Below are positions 31,340 through 43,300 of a stretch of DNA of 64,000 nt, piece after piece. Both the position numbers and the translations under genes were made by a program. Under the pieces are notes generated by a model. That model was not told where the DNA came from, made no database searches, and saw only the letters and a list, made by a program, of their open reading frames with translations. The stretch is from Nematopogon swammerdamellus (taxonomy: Eukaryota > Arthropoda > Insecta > Lepidoptera > Adelidae), in NCBI GenBank assembly GCA_946902875.1, contig OX336345.1:8711395-8775394 (forward strand), given 5' to 3'. The number at the start of each line of letters is the position of its first letter. The stretch's first letter is position 1.

Positions 31340-31400
31340 CTTCAACAGCCCTTTTAATGTCTCACTGCTGGCCACGGACCTTTCCCAATGAAATGGGAAT
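31340..31400 (+). repeat. RTE-type LINE tail remnant
   Basis: TTCAACAGCCCTTTTAATGT CTCACTGCTGGCCACGGACC TTTCCC is a degraded form of a widespread lepidopteran LINE-associated tail (CAGCCC.TTATGTCCCACTGCTGGGCA...). Confidence 0.45.
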
Positions 31401-31790
31401 GAAACTTTCCCAATGATGAAACTTTATACAATACGCACTACGAGTAAAGCTTATGTTAATGCCTACTGTGTCATTCATTTCATTACATTAATCAGTATTA
31501 TCGTACTTTTATTTATTTAAAAGTAGATTTTTTTTTACAATACCTACCTACTTACTTACTACCTACTACTTTAATAAATATACAAAAATTACGTAATTCC
31601 TAATCAATACATAATTATACATATTCATAAATATAATACATTGAAACTGCATGTGCATATTAGATATTAGTACCTATTTCTGGTTGATTCCTCATTGTGA
31701 GTAGCGCGCTCTTCAGCTCTATGGCATGGACATAAAGTACAATTTCGAGAATACCGGAAGTATTAAAGCTTTGACATCTACCAAGTAAGC
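31401..31790. other. No recognisable feature
   Basis: Strongly AT-rich; nothing supported. Confidence 0.4.
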
Positions 31791-31799
31791 CGCTCGACG

Positions 31800-31875
31800 C
31801 AAAGCGTGCCGCCGCGCTTTGACGCTCGCCGCCGCGCTTTGACGTTCGCCGCCGCGCTTTGACGCTCGCCGCCTG
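31800..31875. repeat. Short GC tandem repeat, 20-bp unit
   Basis: Three to four copies of CGCCGCCGCGCTTTGACGCT, ending in the palindrome GCCGCCTGCGGCGGC. Confidence 0.85.
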
Positions 31876-32180
31876 CGGCGGCAGCGCGGCTAGTCTAGCT
31901 AGGCTTTCTGTTCTTTGAGAGCGCCACCGCCCCGCTTGAGTGTTATTTATTATTTTGAACCTTAATCTTTACGAAATAAAGTTATATGTACTACTGACAA
32001 TATAATGTTATGAATGCATAACTTGTAGGTTAAGGCTAATTTACATTGTGGCGTAGCATAAATACAAAACATAAAAATTTCACCCTGTATTGTATAGTAT
32101 TAATTAAATTGCATATTTTTTTCGTTTGACCACACCATTTAAAAAAAACAATTTAATTCTAACCCAGGTAGGTACTTCTA
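31876..32180. other. No recognisable feature
   Basis: AT-rich; nothing supported. Confidence 0.4.
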
Positions 32181-32181
32181 T

Positions 32182-32676
32182 CTAGAGATGCCGCACCGCG
32201 CACGCCACATGTCAATCGAACCGTCCCATTCCCATACACACGTACGGCGTGCGGTGCGTGCTTGGATATGCTTGTATTTTGTTGAATGTTGTCGCTGTTT
32301 AGCGTGTGCAACATCGATCAACATTGTTGCATGCTACAGTGTAGCATGCCACAATGTCGGCCGTTGTTGCCTCAGTGTAAATGAGCCGTTAGTCACCAAA
32401 GCAACGGTGACTTATCCGTTTTATACCGATCTAGGTGCACGCGCTCTTTGGCGTTACGGGCGGCCTCGCGGGGGCATACTACCTACCTACTAAACCAAGA
32501 ATCAACCTTATGCGGGAGTACTAAACGTCCTTTTTAATGTTATTTATGCGCTAATGATTTTTTTACGTTAGTCACCAAAGCAACGGTGATCTATCGGTAT
32601 TATACCGGTTTTATACCAAATTTTTGGTATTATTCGGTGTGCAACTTATTGTATTTAAACCGATCGGCATCTCTAG
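32182..32676. mobile_element. Candidate MITE with CTAGAGATGCCG ends
   Basis: CTAGAGATGCCG at 32182-32193 is inverted as CGGCATCTCTAG at 32665-32676. Inside, GTTAGTCACCAAAGCAACGG TGA occurs twice (about 32389 and 32570), each followed by TTATACCG words. The 101-codon ORF is probably not a gene. Target duplication not clear. Confidence 0.55.
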
Positions 32677-32885
32677 TCTGAAGTATTTAGCAGTAGTTTG
32701 CATAAACCAACACGAGTTTAAAGTTAAGTAGCGAGTTATGGATTTAAACGCGGTTCCCACAGTCAACGGGTGCTAGCTTAAACTGGTTTAGCGAGCTAAA
32801 CTGGTTTATATATTAAATTTGTGTTGGTGCAAGTGGGCCTACAGCTAAATCAAATACGTAAGAAATTATCATAAATAGATAGAAT
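32677..32885. other. No recognisable feature
   Basis: Includes GCGAGCTAAACTGGTTTATA-like short direct repeats only. Confidence 0.35.
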
Positions 32886-32889
32886 GAAA

Positions 32890-33056
32890 GGTCGGTCGAA
32901 ACGGCTATGTAAATAGTTTGTGTTTTCCGTCCAGTTCAGTGTAGCCGGCACGACCGAAGGGAAGCACTGACGTGGCAGCAAGTTCACGTGGTGTTATGGG
33001 CTGACATCACGGATGTTGTAGGTGTTGTAGCCAACCGTGTCAGTTTCCATAAAAAA
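32890..33056 (+). repeat. SINE (tRNA/5S-headed family), 3' half
   Basis: GGTCGGTCGAAACGGCTATG ... GGGAAGCACTGACGTGGCAG ... GCCAACCGTGTCAGTTTCCA TAAAAAAAAA. Head missing. Followed by CAGTTGCACTCCAGGCGTGCCGGCAG, which also follows the SINE at 50092. Confidence 0.8.
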
Positions 33057-33086
33057 AAAGCCTCAGTTGCACTCCAGGCGTGCCGG

Positions 33087-33296
33087 CAGAAGTGAAAACT
33101 TTTTGTATTTCCGAAAATAATTCTTAGGTGGAGCTTAAAAAGACTAAACACCCTTAAAAAATTTAAACACCGTAACATTGCTTAAAAAATAAAACAAAAG
33201 AAAAAAAAACAAAAATTTTTTTGAGGGATTCGAACCCATGGTCAAAAAATACAAATCCTACACTCTTACCACTGAGCCACGAAATCACATAAACGA
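33087..33296 (-). repeat. tRNA-derived SINE, copy 1
   Basis: The minus strand reads TCGTGGCTCAGTGGTAAGAG (A box, about 33267-33288) and CATGGGTTCGAATCCCTC (T-arm with consensus B box, about 33222-33239), spaced as in a tRNA. It is followed by a body with a T/A-rich stretch and TAAGAATTATTTTCGGAAAT ACAAAAAG. Copy 2 lies 340 bp to the right in the same orientation. Confidence 0.75.
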
Positions 33297-33427
33297 GTTG
33301 CTGTTTGCTATTTATAACCGTACGTACCGCCGCCATCTAGTTGATATAATAAAAATTATTTGAGTTGTAGCATTAGGTATGTGAAGCTCTCGCTCGATAG
33401 AGGGCAGTGTTAATAGTATTTTGTAAA

Positions 33428-33632
33428 TAAAAAACTTTTTGTATTTCCGAAAATAATTCTTAGGTGGTTATAAAAAAAACTAAACACCCTAAAAAAAATT
33501 TAACACCGTAACATTGCTTAAAGAAGAAAACAAAAAAAAAAACAAAAATTATTTTGAGGGATTCGAACCCATGGTCAAAAAATACAAATCCTGCACTCTT
33601 GACATTGAGCCACGAAATCACATAAACGACCA
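33428..33632 (-). repeat. tRNA-derived SINE, copy 2 (direct duplicate)
   Basis: Nearly identical to 33087-33296 over its whole length, with the A box weakened (TCAATGTCAAGAGTGCAGG) and B box intact. The intervening 130 bp are unrelated. The outer flanks (CCGGCAGAAGTGAAAACT and AAGAAGTTTTCACTTC) suggest both sit within another repeat. Confidence 0.75.
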
Positions 33633-33639
33633 AACGAAT

Positions 33640-35007
33640 ATCGGATTCCCTTGATTCGCTACGGATCTGACGCGAATCAGATCTGACGCGAGTTTAACAT
33701 TTTTTACCCATCCAAAAAAAGTGCCAAGTGCCGCTAAAGAAGTTTTCACTTCAAAAAATTATAATAGTTAAGACGTTGAGCTAGGGATTTTTTCTTAGCA
33801 TTGTTTCTTAGATTTAAAAATAAAGTACCTAAATAAATAAGAATTCGACCATACTGCTCATCCCCTGTACGGAATGTCGTGATATTACAACATCACTGCT
33901 CATACATATTGCTCGAAACCCTATGTACATCGGTTGAGTATTTTTCGAGTAAATCATAGTGTTCACTTCCGACCCTACTGCTGAGCTCATACGAATAATG
34001 GCGTGATGCCATATAGCCTACCTATTGGAAGTACTTAGTACACCAAGTTCAGCTATATATTTGTGAAAACTGCGTACAAATAGGTTCAGTAGTTATTAGG
34101 TACGTGATGAGTGTACAAACACCCAAACGGACAACATTTTCAATTATTTTCAAGAATAATCTCGATGCTGTATATTACTAAACTTATCCTTCATCCCCCA
34201 ATCCTTTTATTATATACGTGTAAATAAAATATTTTACAATTTTATCATAAGAATTATTGATAATGATGATGATTCGGATCGATGGACCAAATTGTGTATG
34301 TACCAAAAAAAAAAAAATAGGGCTATATGATGTTGGATCATTCATGTTTACACCTCCCACATTGCATGTAACAACTTCCGTGATGAATAAAAGGCATAGA
34401 CAATAATAATTATTGTCTATAATATTTCACACATTAACTCTTTTCAATCCCAAACTTCAGCCTACCATTTTGTGGCTAACTCGTGATTTTCATTAACGGC
34501 AAAGTCACGAGGCACAAGCGCACCTTCGGGCACCTCTACGTATAATTTATGTAAGCTTCACTGTGTCGCCATTCGCCACATGAATATGTCGATCGGACTA
34601 TTGACGTGCGCCGAGAACGTTTTCGTGATCGAAACGTCGCTCATGCGTTTTAATGTTCCATTTATAAACTATTTTGAATGGCACAACGACGATGCCCGAT
34701 CGGTTAAATTGAAATTCATCAACCTTGGTGTTTAAATTCATACTCCTGCCTATTATCATCCATCACAGATTATAATAGTCTATTACTAGCAACTTCCTAT
34801 TAGAAGTTAATTTTGAACAATGTGTTGTCCAGGAAGTCTGACTCATGTCATGAATCAAATTAATGTTTGACCCTGGGACAGGCCTTCGTCACTCGCTCAA
34901 GGTCGCGAGTTAAATGCCTACCGCTTGGCGTACCGACTAATCTACAATTAACAGTGGGCTGCCGCTATCCAGCCAGACCGGGCACGTGGCGCTTTCGAAT
35001 TTAGAAA
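33640..35007. other. No recognisable feature
   Basis: AT-rich. An exact palindrome TAGACAATAATAATTATTGT CTA lies at about 34398-34420. The stretch 34560-35007 would be the promoter/5' region of the THAP exon and includes CACGTG at about 34983. I see no TATA box. Confidence 0.4.
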
Positions 35008-35105
35008 ATGTCGAAATCACGTAATTATTGTGCAGTGGACGGGTGCAAAAGCCAAAAGACAAATGAAAACTTGTCTTTTTTTTCATTGCCGAGAGACGAA
35101 GAAAG
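35008..35105 (+). CDS. THAP zinc-finger protein, first coding exon
   Basis: The ATG at 35008 (context AAAATGTC) opens MSKSRNYCAVDGCKSQKTNE, then NLSFFSLPRDEE, and the exon ends AAAG|GTAAGT, a near-perfect splice donor at 35106, in phase 2. C-x4-C near the N-terminus followed by F-x-LP-x-D is the first half of the THAP domain (C2CH DNA-binding zinc finger). The expected W and the C-x2-H pair must be in a later exon, which I cannot find in the next 2 kb. THAP domains occur in P-element transposases and in host proteins derived from them, so either a host gene or a transposon gene is possible. The exon is too short to stand out as an ORF. Confidence 0.65.
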
Positions 35106-38030
35106 GTAAGTGTTTTGTTTAGTAGCATTTTGATTTATTTCTAGTAATTTATTTATTCATATTAGTAGGAGGTCATAGATTTAAAAATAATATCATATTG
35201 CCAATAACATTAGTTAGATGACGCCGAACAGCGTGGTATGTATGGCCTAATTTGTATAAGGATAATAAGTACATTGTAGATGATCATTGATCATTAAATT
35301 TATTGATCAAACAAAACTATCACTGGAAGGTTGCACGCAATGCACGCTTCGATGTGAGAAACTAATTGTGACGCTAACGCATGCATGAATTTGTTCGCAT
35401 GAATTTGCCGTACCTAAATATCGTATCGTTGGTAGCTAGAACGATAAAAGTTGGTAGGTATCATCTTCATTTTATTCCTCACAATAAGACAGCACAAAGA
35501 CACAGCCCTTAGACGCGCTGAACGACGCGCTTTCGAGATAGAGTTACACGACAGAAAGAGAAGCGAAATGTAGGCAGTTATCGTGTTTAGGCATGCAGCT
35601 CTGTGCGAGTCAATTTGTACTTTATCGCGTCGCCGCAGAGTAGCTATTTCTTTGTGAGTGTTTGTACAGAGCAGCTTCTGTACGGAGTACTCTTTTCTAT
35701 TCTGTGCCTGGGAGTCCAAATTACTGGTTACTATCAAATTGCGTTAGCGAAAAATTCAATAGTTATTTATTTATTAGATAAGTATCGCCTGCCTGCCTCG
35801 ACCAAACAAACTTGAACTGGCCCAATATAACGTGCCCTTGCAGGGTTGGCACTCGACAGAGGCATAACAATAGATTACCGACGTCCTAAAAGTCTGAGAA
35901 TTAAAAGTCAAAGAGGAATCACTGGACGACGAAGTATAACGAACTGAAATACTTACCACCACTATTTGCAAATATAGCAACACTTATGTATGAGAGTAAC
36001 TCAGAGCAAATACTGAATAGATAAGGGACGATCAACGTTCCTTAGGGCGATGACTTCCTAATAGATAAACATTTACTTACTCATCGCATGAAGTATCATT
36101 CTCTGGACCATTATGTATGACAGCTTGTTTATTTAATCAGTTATTTGTTCGTTAACGAAGTACCTAAACGTTGATAGGGAGCACAATGCAACGACGCCCG
36201 TTGTTGTATTGGGACAAAGTGCAGTGATTTGCTTTACGCACACGCAAAGGAATGTCTGGAAGTTTATTGACCTGTATTGTGCTATATCTGCTTCTTGAAT
36301 TGCTCTACATACGCCAGATTTTACGATGCTATTCGAATCGCACTTTTCTCTATACCACAGTTCTATTTAACCGAGTTTGTGTTTGCTTAGCTAGAGCAAG
36401 GAAAGGCGCGGATTCTCGGCAAAAAAAACTGACCCGTCTGATACAGTCTATATACATTCCACACATCTTAATATAATAATTGCGGATACTAGATGAAGTT
36501 TGCCCCTAGAGAGTATAGACATCCAGTCCACCGACGAGTTGGACTGATACCTCCAGAGGTGAAATTGGAGATTGAGCTGTGCTGTGATTGTGTTGAGGTG
36601 AACACTGAACATTGCCAAAACTGTTGGAGCCTTACGTTTGAGCCAGAAATCGTTTCTGTTCCTTTCCTCCAAGGTTGCGGCGATGGAATCTAAATGAGTG
36701 GAACAAGTTATTCAGAAAAATATTCGCGAAAACATGAATGCCTGGTGCACATACTTACTCGTACGAATGTTTATTAGGTATGCCAGCCAAGCAGCTTTGT
36801 GAATTTGTAAACACTGGCGCACCGACGTCATTTACAAAACAATGAAACGCAGCGCAGCGAGGAGTGGATGTAGGTAGGTAATAATCAAAAATAATTCCAC
36901 AAAATGACTCAAGTCTGCTTTGTGCACTGGCTGGGAAGGACAAATATACATACTTAGGCGTGCTTCTTCTCCGATATCCTTCGTTAGTGAAGTCATCATT
37001 TGCATAAGCAGAATTAGGATATTATGGCTGTGTGGGAGTAATTGGCTCTCTAAATGGCTAAACCGTCATGGACCAGAGGTTTTGAACTAATAAGACAATG
37101 TAGAGTCTTAATGTTTTTGGTAGAATCCTTCTTTGTCAGGCCCAAATCAGGAGCACTTGTACTTTACTAAACTATTTTGTAGCTATTTTGTTTGAATCCT
37201 GTGGATGTGACAAAACTGCTGTAACGTAAAGTAGAAAATACGAAGGAGATCACGTTGCTGGTAGTACTCATAAGGAATGCACCTTTGAACAAAAAAATAA
37301 TCATATTAATTCATGGCATTTCCATAAGTTTTGTGATTTTAGTTAGACACTCTGTCCGATTCAGAAGTGGGATCCGGTTGACCTCTGAACGTCTTCGATT
37401 AAGGTTAATATAATTAATGACCTGAGTACTCAAATCAGCGGGAGTGAATGAATCATTGGACTTTGTCCATCCAATCATTTCAACGAATTCTAGCTAATGG
37501 ACTTAAGCGATAAGCCTGTTGTTTCCTTTAGGTATACGGTATTTTGAGGTTTTTTTCATCATCATTGCTGTTTAAGTTAAATAAATTGAAGTCTTTCTGA
37601 GTTCACTCCTATTTTTTGTTCCATTTGCATTCTCATGTTATTTCATTTAGGTATAGTATTACCTTTGAATCTGCGATAAGGCACGCAATGTTGCGTCTGT
37701 CGGTTCTGGTTCTGGCATCTGGTTTTCCGTTGGTGTCATGACAAGTCGCGTCGCCTTCACACAAGCTGATACTGAAAGAAATCGGAGCGGTGTGTAGTCG
37801 CCCCGGCGCGGTGGCGGCCGCGGCGGCGGCGGAGCGGCCTATTTGTGGTCGCCATTTGTCGGAACAGCGCAACGGACACCGGTGTGTCTGCAAAAACCAT
37901 CACTAAACGATGTCGAAAGACGTCGAGAGATCATTGAGCTGTAACTCGTGGCATGCCACGCAGGGTAGAATTCTGTACCTATTTGGTTGTATGCGAGTTG
38001 TATGATAAATGCGACGTACACTAACAACGT
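35106..38030. other. No confident feature; possible intron of the THAP gene; GC patch 37798-37835
   Basis: AT-rich. The ORFs at 35414-35737, 36252-36476 and 36493-36693 have no signature (the last is Cys-rich, ELCCDC...HCQNCW, but lacks a zinc-finger spacing I recognise). The GC patch CGGCGCGGTGGCGGCCGCGG resembles other GC blocks in the window. Confidence 0.35.
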
Positions 38031-38033
38031 GCA

Positions 38034-38153
38034 ACGAAGGAAATACCAAGGAAAGTTCATCGAAAATGCTGTAGTCGGGCGTGCAGACGAATTCGAATAG
38101 ATAGATAGCTCGACTACAGCATTTTCGATAAACTTTCCTTGGTATTTTCTTCG
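38034..38153. repeat. Inverted repeat, 46-bp arms, 27-bp loop
   Basis: The left arm from CGAAGGAAATACCAAGGAAA to ATGCTGTAGTCGGGC (38034-38080) is inverted at 38108-38153 with three mismatches. The loop is GTGCAGACGAATTCGAATAG ATAGATA. A transcript would form a long, nearly perfect hairpin. No TIR-type flanks recognised; TAGTCGGG recurs just outside the right arm. Confidence 0.85.
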
Positions 38154-39322
38154 TTTTTCGTAGTCGGGTTTTATAATTAGGTCGTCTGTCCATCTAGCCG
38201 GGGGCGTCGTCGCACCGCACGCTACGTTTAGGCGTGGCTTTCACCTTTGGAGCAACCCGTCTACAACAAAGAGGTTACCTCGTTGGTATACAACGTTTTA
38301 TTAACAAATATATATTTTATAACAAATGCTGTGTGTAGCCATTTATGACAAAAAACTGAACCCATTTCGCCCTGTCCGTTAGTCCGTCCGTATGCAGATT
38401 TTATCCGGAGGCTATTGGTACTATAAAGACAAAATTTGGAAGGTAAGTGTGTTCAATGAACCGCATAATGGCGTGGAATTAAGAAAAAAAAATTGGGGTA
38501 GCATACATGTATGTAACTGAGGGATGAAAAAATAAAAATATCAGTGCACATAAGCGTGTGGGATGTCGTTAGATAGGTCTTAAAAATGATAAAGAAGTTT
38601 TACAATAAATTTTTTGTTCAATAGTTGGTGAGATATTATGCGGTTCTAAAGTCGTAAAAAGTGTGCCCTACCCAACCAATGATATTTTAGGAAAGATAGG
38701 TTATCTATATGACATTCAGTGCTCACACATGGCACGTCCTTGAAAAGTTGAGAGGAAGAACTATAAAGTGATGCGCCGACTCGAATAGTCTTATTCCATT
38801 TATTAGAATTAGTGCAGAATCTCATTCATTCATTACATTACACACGAAGGCATTTTCGATGTGTTAGCGGCTCGTGGTTAGTTAGCGGTCCGAACGCGTG
38901 CGTAGTTGGTGGGCGACTAACTTCAGACAGGACTGTGGTCTTGTATTTAATGTGCCGCTTGGGAGCTCAGATAACCTATCTACCTCCTTTTTACTTATAA
39001 TATCATTGGCCCCAACCGAACTGTTCAACTATACAGCGGAAAATTCTGAAAAAAATTAAGGTGGTAGACTTTTAAAAAACACTTTCAACAAAAATTGGTT
39101 TGAATAAGATGTACTTATAAGTATACCTACCTACCTAGTGTAGTTTTTGGAATATGGAATATTTTCGGTTACACCGTGAACGTTCTTCCGGTCTAAGGAA
39201 CCCTCCACTCCACTGTGCGTGGTCCGTTCGACACGAACTTGGCCATTATTAAAAATGAACCTACCATGGGGGCAAAAACCAGTAAGCTAATGCAAAAACT
39301 AATGGTATTTTAAGGCAGGTAC
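38154..39322. other. No recognisable feature
   Basis: AT-rich; no gene or repeat supported. Confidence 0.4.
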
Positions 39323-39324
39323 TA

Positions 39325-40258
39325 CTCTGTCAAGAAAGTACCGGGAAAAGGTCAATAATACACCAAATGTTAATTATTCTTCCAAATTTATGGTATCACC
39401 TTCAAAGTAGGCTCCTTCCGAAATAATACACTCACGCCAACAAATAATCCAATTATCAAAACATTTTTTAAACTAATTTTCCGGAATCGATTTCAGTTCT
39501 CGCCGCGAATTCTTTTATAGAGTGAAAACGGGTGCCTCGAAGTGGTAATTAGGGTTTTGGAAATAGAAACAAGTGGGCCGAAGCCATATCAGGTGAATAC
39601 GGTGGTTGTTCGATGGTATTTGTTGAGTTTTTGTCCAAAAATTCGTTCACAGTGATGGCCTTACGCGATTGAGTTTTTGAAGAAAATTCAAATGCTTCGG
39701 GACTAGTCGAGCGGCAACGTATTTCATAACCAAGCGATCGTTTAAAATGGTACGAATCGATTCGCGAGACACAGAAAGTTGAGCGGCTATCTCTCTCAAA
39801 CTTGAATGAGGATTTCCAGTCACCATTTCCTTCACTTTAGCGATGTTAACTTCAGTTGAAGACATTGATATCCGGCCGGAGCGAGGCAAATCTTCCACCA
39901 CATCTCGACCGCTTTTGAATGCACTGTACCACTCATATACACGTGTTGTTCATAAAGTCGATTCACCGTAAGCTTTTTGTAACATTTTCAGCGACTCGGA
40001 ACACGAAGTTCCATTTGCGATGCAAAATTTGAGACAAACTTTTTGTTCGATATTTTTATCCATTATAAAAATCGCAAAAAACACTTGAGATGAACTAACA
40101 AAATCGAGCACTGTAAACAAACTAAATGACAGATGGTGCTCAAACTCCGCGCCAATATAGAAAACAGTTGTGCCAACTTAGCGACAAAAAAAAATTATTT
40201 TATTTTAATTTGTAATTAGAATGAAATGATCAATTCCCGGTACTTTTTTGACAGAATG
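39325..40258 (-). mobile_element. mariner element with internal deletion
   Basis: The ends TCTGTCAAGAAAGTACCGGG A (left) and TCCCGGTACTTTTTTGACAGAATG (right) are inverted, with TA on both sides (39323-39324 and 40259-40260). About 0.93 kb against the usual ~1.3 kb. The transposase gene runs right to left. The length deficit matches the missing central catalytic part, so this is a MITE in the making. Confidence 0.9.
39530..40063 (-). pseudogene. mariner transposase, deleted and interrupted
   Basis: The start is ATG at 40063-40061 (MDKNIEQKVCLKFCIANG). An in-frame TGA lies at 39952-39950. The frame then continues through WYSAFKSGRDVVEDLPRSGR and the second helix-turn-helix (SLREIAAQLSVSRESIRTIL, 39901 downward) to KHLNFLQKLNRVRPSL and a stop at 39649-39647. 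In another frame there follow NTIEQPPYSPDMASAHLFL and FPKP, i.e. the third catalytic Asp block of the D,D34D triad (Asp codon near 39588). The first two catalytic Asp blocks are deleted. Terminal codons beyond are degenerate. Inactive. Confidence 0.85.
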
Positions 40259-40295
40259 TAACTATTCAGGCTTGAGGATATTATGTTTTTACAGC

Positions 40296-40372
40296 AATTT
40301 AATTTTAGTTTTCAAGAAGTTATCGTACAAATAATATTTGTACGATAACTTCTTGAAAACTAAAATTAAATT
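40296..40372. repeat. Perfect palindrome, 37-bp arms, 3-bp spacer
   Basis: The left arm 40296-40332 (AATTTAATTTTAGTTTTCAA GAAGTTATCGTACAAAT) is inverted without a mismatch at 40336-40372, around AAT. It lies 37 bp beyond the mariner end. No flanking duplication seen. Confidence 0.95.
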
Positions 40373-43300
40373 ATTACAATCACAGTAGGAATAGAAAATT
40401 CCATTGATATTATAGCTCTAAGGTCAAGTCTGGGTGCCATGCCTCCCGCAAGTTCTCGACGAGACGTCGTCGGTGAATGACGTCACGCCACAGACCTCGG
40501 CCACAGAATACTTAATAGGTACTGCCTCGGCCACTGACTGCGGTGAGGTCGCGGTGGGGCCTTCAAGGACTGTCGCTGTCGCTGCTGGTGCTGGAGAGAA
40601 CGAAATATCTCCAAGAGCGGGGATAAGGACGACGAATAAGCGTTGTATGCTATGCATACTACGTATCGTATGTATGGTAATCCTTATAAACGTTGACTGT
40701 CTAATTTTGGCAGTGACGACGACCGGTGACCGCCATGATTTCGTCTAAAAAAAGAGTTGAGCGAAACCCACGCAGTTGCTTGAACGCGCGAATTTTTTAC
40801 ATACCTAGGTAGGAAACGCTACGAAATTCAAAATGTATATTTTAGAACTCGGTGATTAGTTTTTCACAATTTAATCATTCTTGTTGATGAGGTTGAAGTA
40901 ATTAAAATAATCATTAGATACCTAATTAAGAAGTCTATGGGAAAACAGAATGTTAGCTCACACGGCACATATACATAGGTATTCCGTATGCAAGCATTTA
41001 TTGTGAAGCGCCTAATAAGTATAAGTTATCTATCATGAACTAAATGAAATATTGTTGGAATCAAAGAGTTTATTGAGGCACTAACTAGAACTCTAGGAAA
41101 TACTTAGCGAATTGAGCACAACTACAAACAAACAAACTCTGTGTCGGCGCAGTCACGCGGGCTAACGGACGAGCATAGACAAAGGTTGGCGAACCGAAAA
41201 CGCTAGAATTTCGTGGCGTCTCGCCTTTCTCGTCCGCCCGCGGGCAGTGCTAAATATTTCAGAACCGTTACACAGAAATCATTGACCTGCCTGCTCGCTC
41301 CATAAACCTAGGCCGTGATGATCTAATGCCACTAACCAAGCCTCTAACCGTATACAATTTCCTGTGAAACTACTTATGGCGAGAGAGAGACTGTCTCTCG
41401 GTTAGATAGTAGCTTGCCTTCGTAACGGACTTTTGACTCAGTTAAAGACCTAATTCAACAGAATGGTACTTGATAGTACTGGTCAAAGATCATCGACAGT
41501 CAACAAGATATTAATACAGTCGTTTCATACTTGTTGATACCGAAATTACTCGCGACTTCGCGCAAGTCAGAGAGAAGAGAGACTCATTGAGGTAGGTACC
41601 TAGGTACCTACCTACTTTTATTTCTTAAAATCCAATCCGTACTGTAGTGTAGGTACTTACAGATTTTTTTTCAGAATTTGATCACGAACGAATGCTTGAT
41701 GTTAAACCTTCGTATCAGTTAATTTAATTCTCGAGCTAAATCTATGGTGAAATTAAAACTTCAACTGCTAGCTACGAGTACGTACGAGGAACTCGACTCA
41801 AACCCAATCTCTCACTAACGGAACGTCTACATCGGCGCTTTCAACGCGCAGTGTATAGAATCTTCTCCATACACGGAGCGGCATGCATTCGTCGCATTCC
41901 ACAGCGAATGGCCTCGTCGTGAACGCCGCATCAAACTGGGAATGCGTCCGTCGTTGGCCGCTGCGGTTGCCAACATTGCCAAGTGCCTGTTGCCGCACGC
42001 GCCGCTGCACGCCACCGCGTCGCGCCGCCGGCCGCCGCCCGGCTGCGGACGTCTTTCTCTACATTGTACCTACAAGCCAATAACTATCGACACAGGTTAC
42101 GTTACTTGTTACGGGCTGGTTCATGATGGTGTAAATCATGCGTGAGAGCAGAGCCAGTAATTGATACTGAGCGGTTTGGTGCAGGAATCTACGAATTTGG
42201 GATGATGAAAATAACAGTTTTCTATGTATATTTTATGTATTATCAAGTAAATACAGTTGCTGTGTCTGATCGGTCGTTACGATCAAATATATACCTATGA
42301 TATGCGATCAGACTAGGATACAATCCACGCATTTCACCACGGTTCAATCTTCCATCAACTGATCAGCCTGCTAGCTGGTTTGGTGCAGTGTCGGTAAGAC
42401 ATTTCTGTGTGAGGTCAGTCAGACAAACAATGGTGTCATTAGAATCTTCTGTACTCTCCTTCTGCCACTTAAATTACCTAACCAGTAATAAAATAATGCA
42501 GAACAAGCTCCAGAATTACGAATTATCTGGTGCTCAAGCTGCGCTGCTCTGGCATAGAGGTATTTGCATCTCTTAGATAATTAAAAGAATAATGATCCTG
42601 AAATCCAATTTAACGCCAACGAAGAACCTATTACGAATAGAACTGTAGGTAATGTTGGTGTAGGAGAGAGAAGAGCGGACTCCGTACATACTATTGAGGA
42701 CAAACTAGCGTTATTCATCATCAGACGCCTGCAGCTAAACTCAAACCTAGTCGTAGACGGAGCCATTATTTCGTGCGACTAAATCAAAATTATATGCATC
42801 TATCCACCATAAGTTACCGTGTTAAAATAATGAGGCCTGTTACGCCGCTTCCAGATACAACGCGTTTTTTTTAAATATCTTGTGGGTCTGGTACTCCAAA
42901 GATAAGGTACCCGCTGAAACTCTTCCCGTGCATGTCGTAAAAGACTACTAAGGGATAAGGACAAGTTGTCGTGATAAAGGGTGACAGGCTAGCACCTCTC
43001 ACCTTGGCACGGTCCTTCCAAAATAATGCAGTAAGGAACTGTCTGTGCCTTACTTGCTGCTTGATAAGTTATCTTGTACTAATACGTGGTGGTCGGTGTT
43101 GTGCTGTAATTGACCAGCGTAACATCGATTATCCTGTTTACCACGATTGTCGGGATACAGGTATGTATGTATGTACTACTATTATAGTATTATAATATCT
43201 GTGGATTCTTCTACCATTTCATTACCTCCATAATTGTGAAATTGGACACTGAAACACTTTTTTCCATGTCGGTCTGCAGAATGATGCACGTCTTATGAAC

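Noticed and set aside
33219..33290. Functional tRNA gene on the minus strand
   Set aside because: A and B boxes are good, but it is duplicated with a SINE body and lacks a paired acceptor stem.
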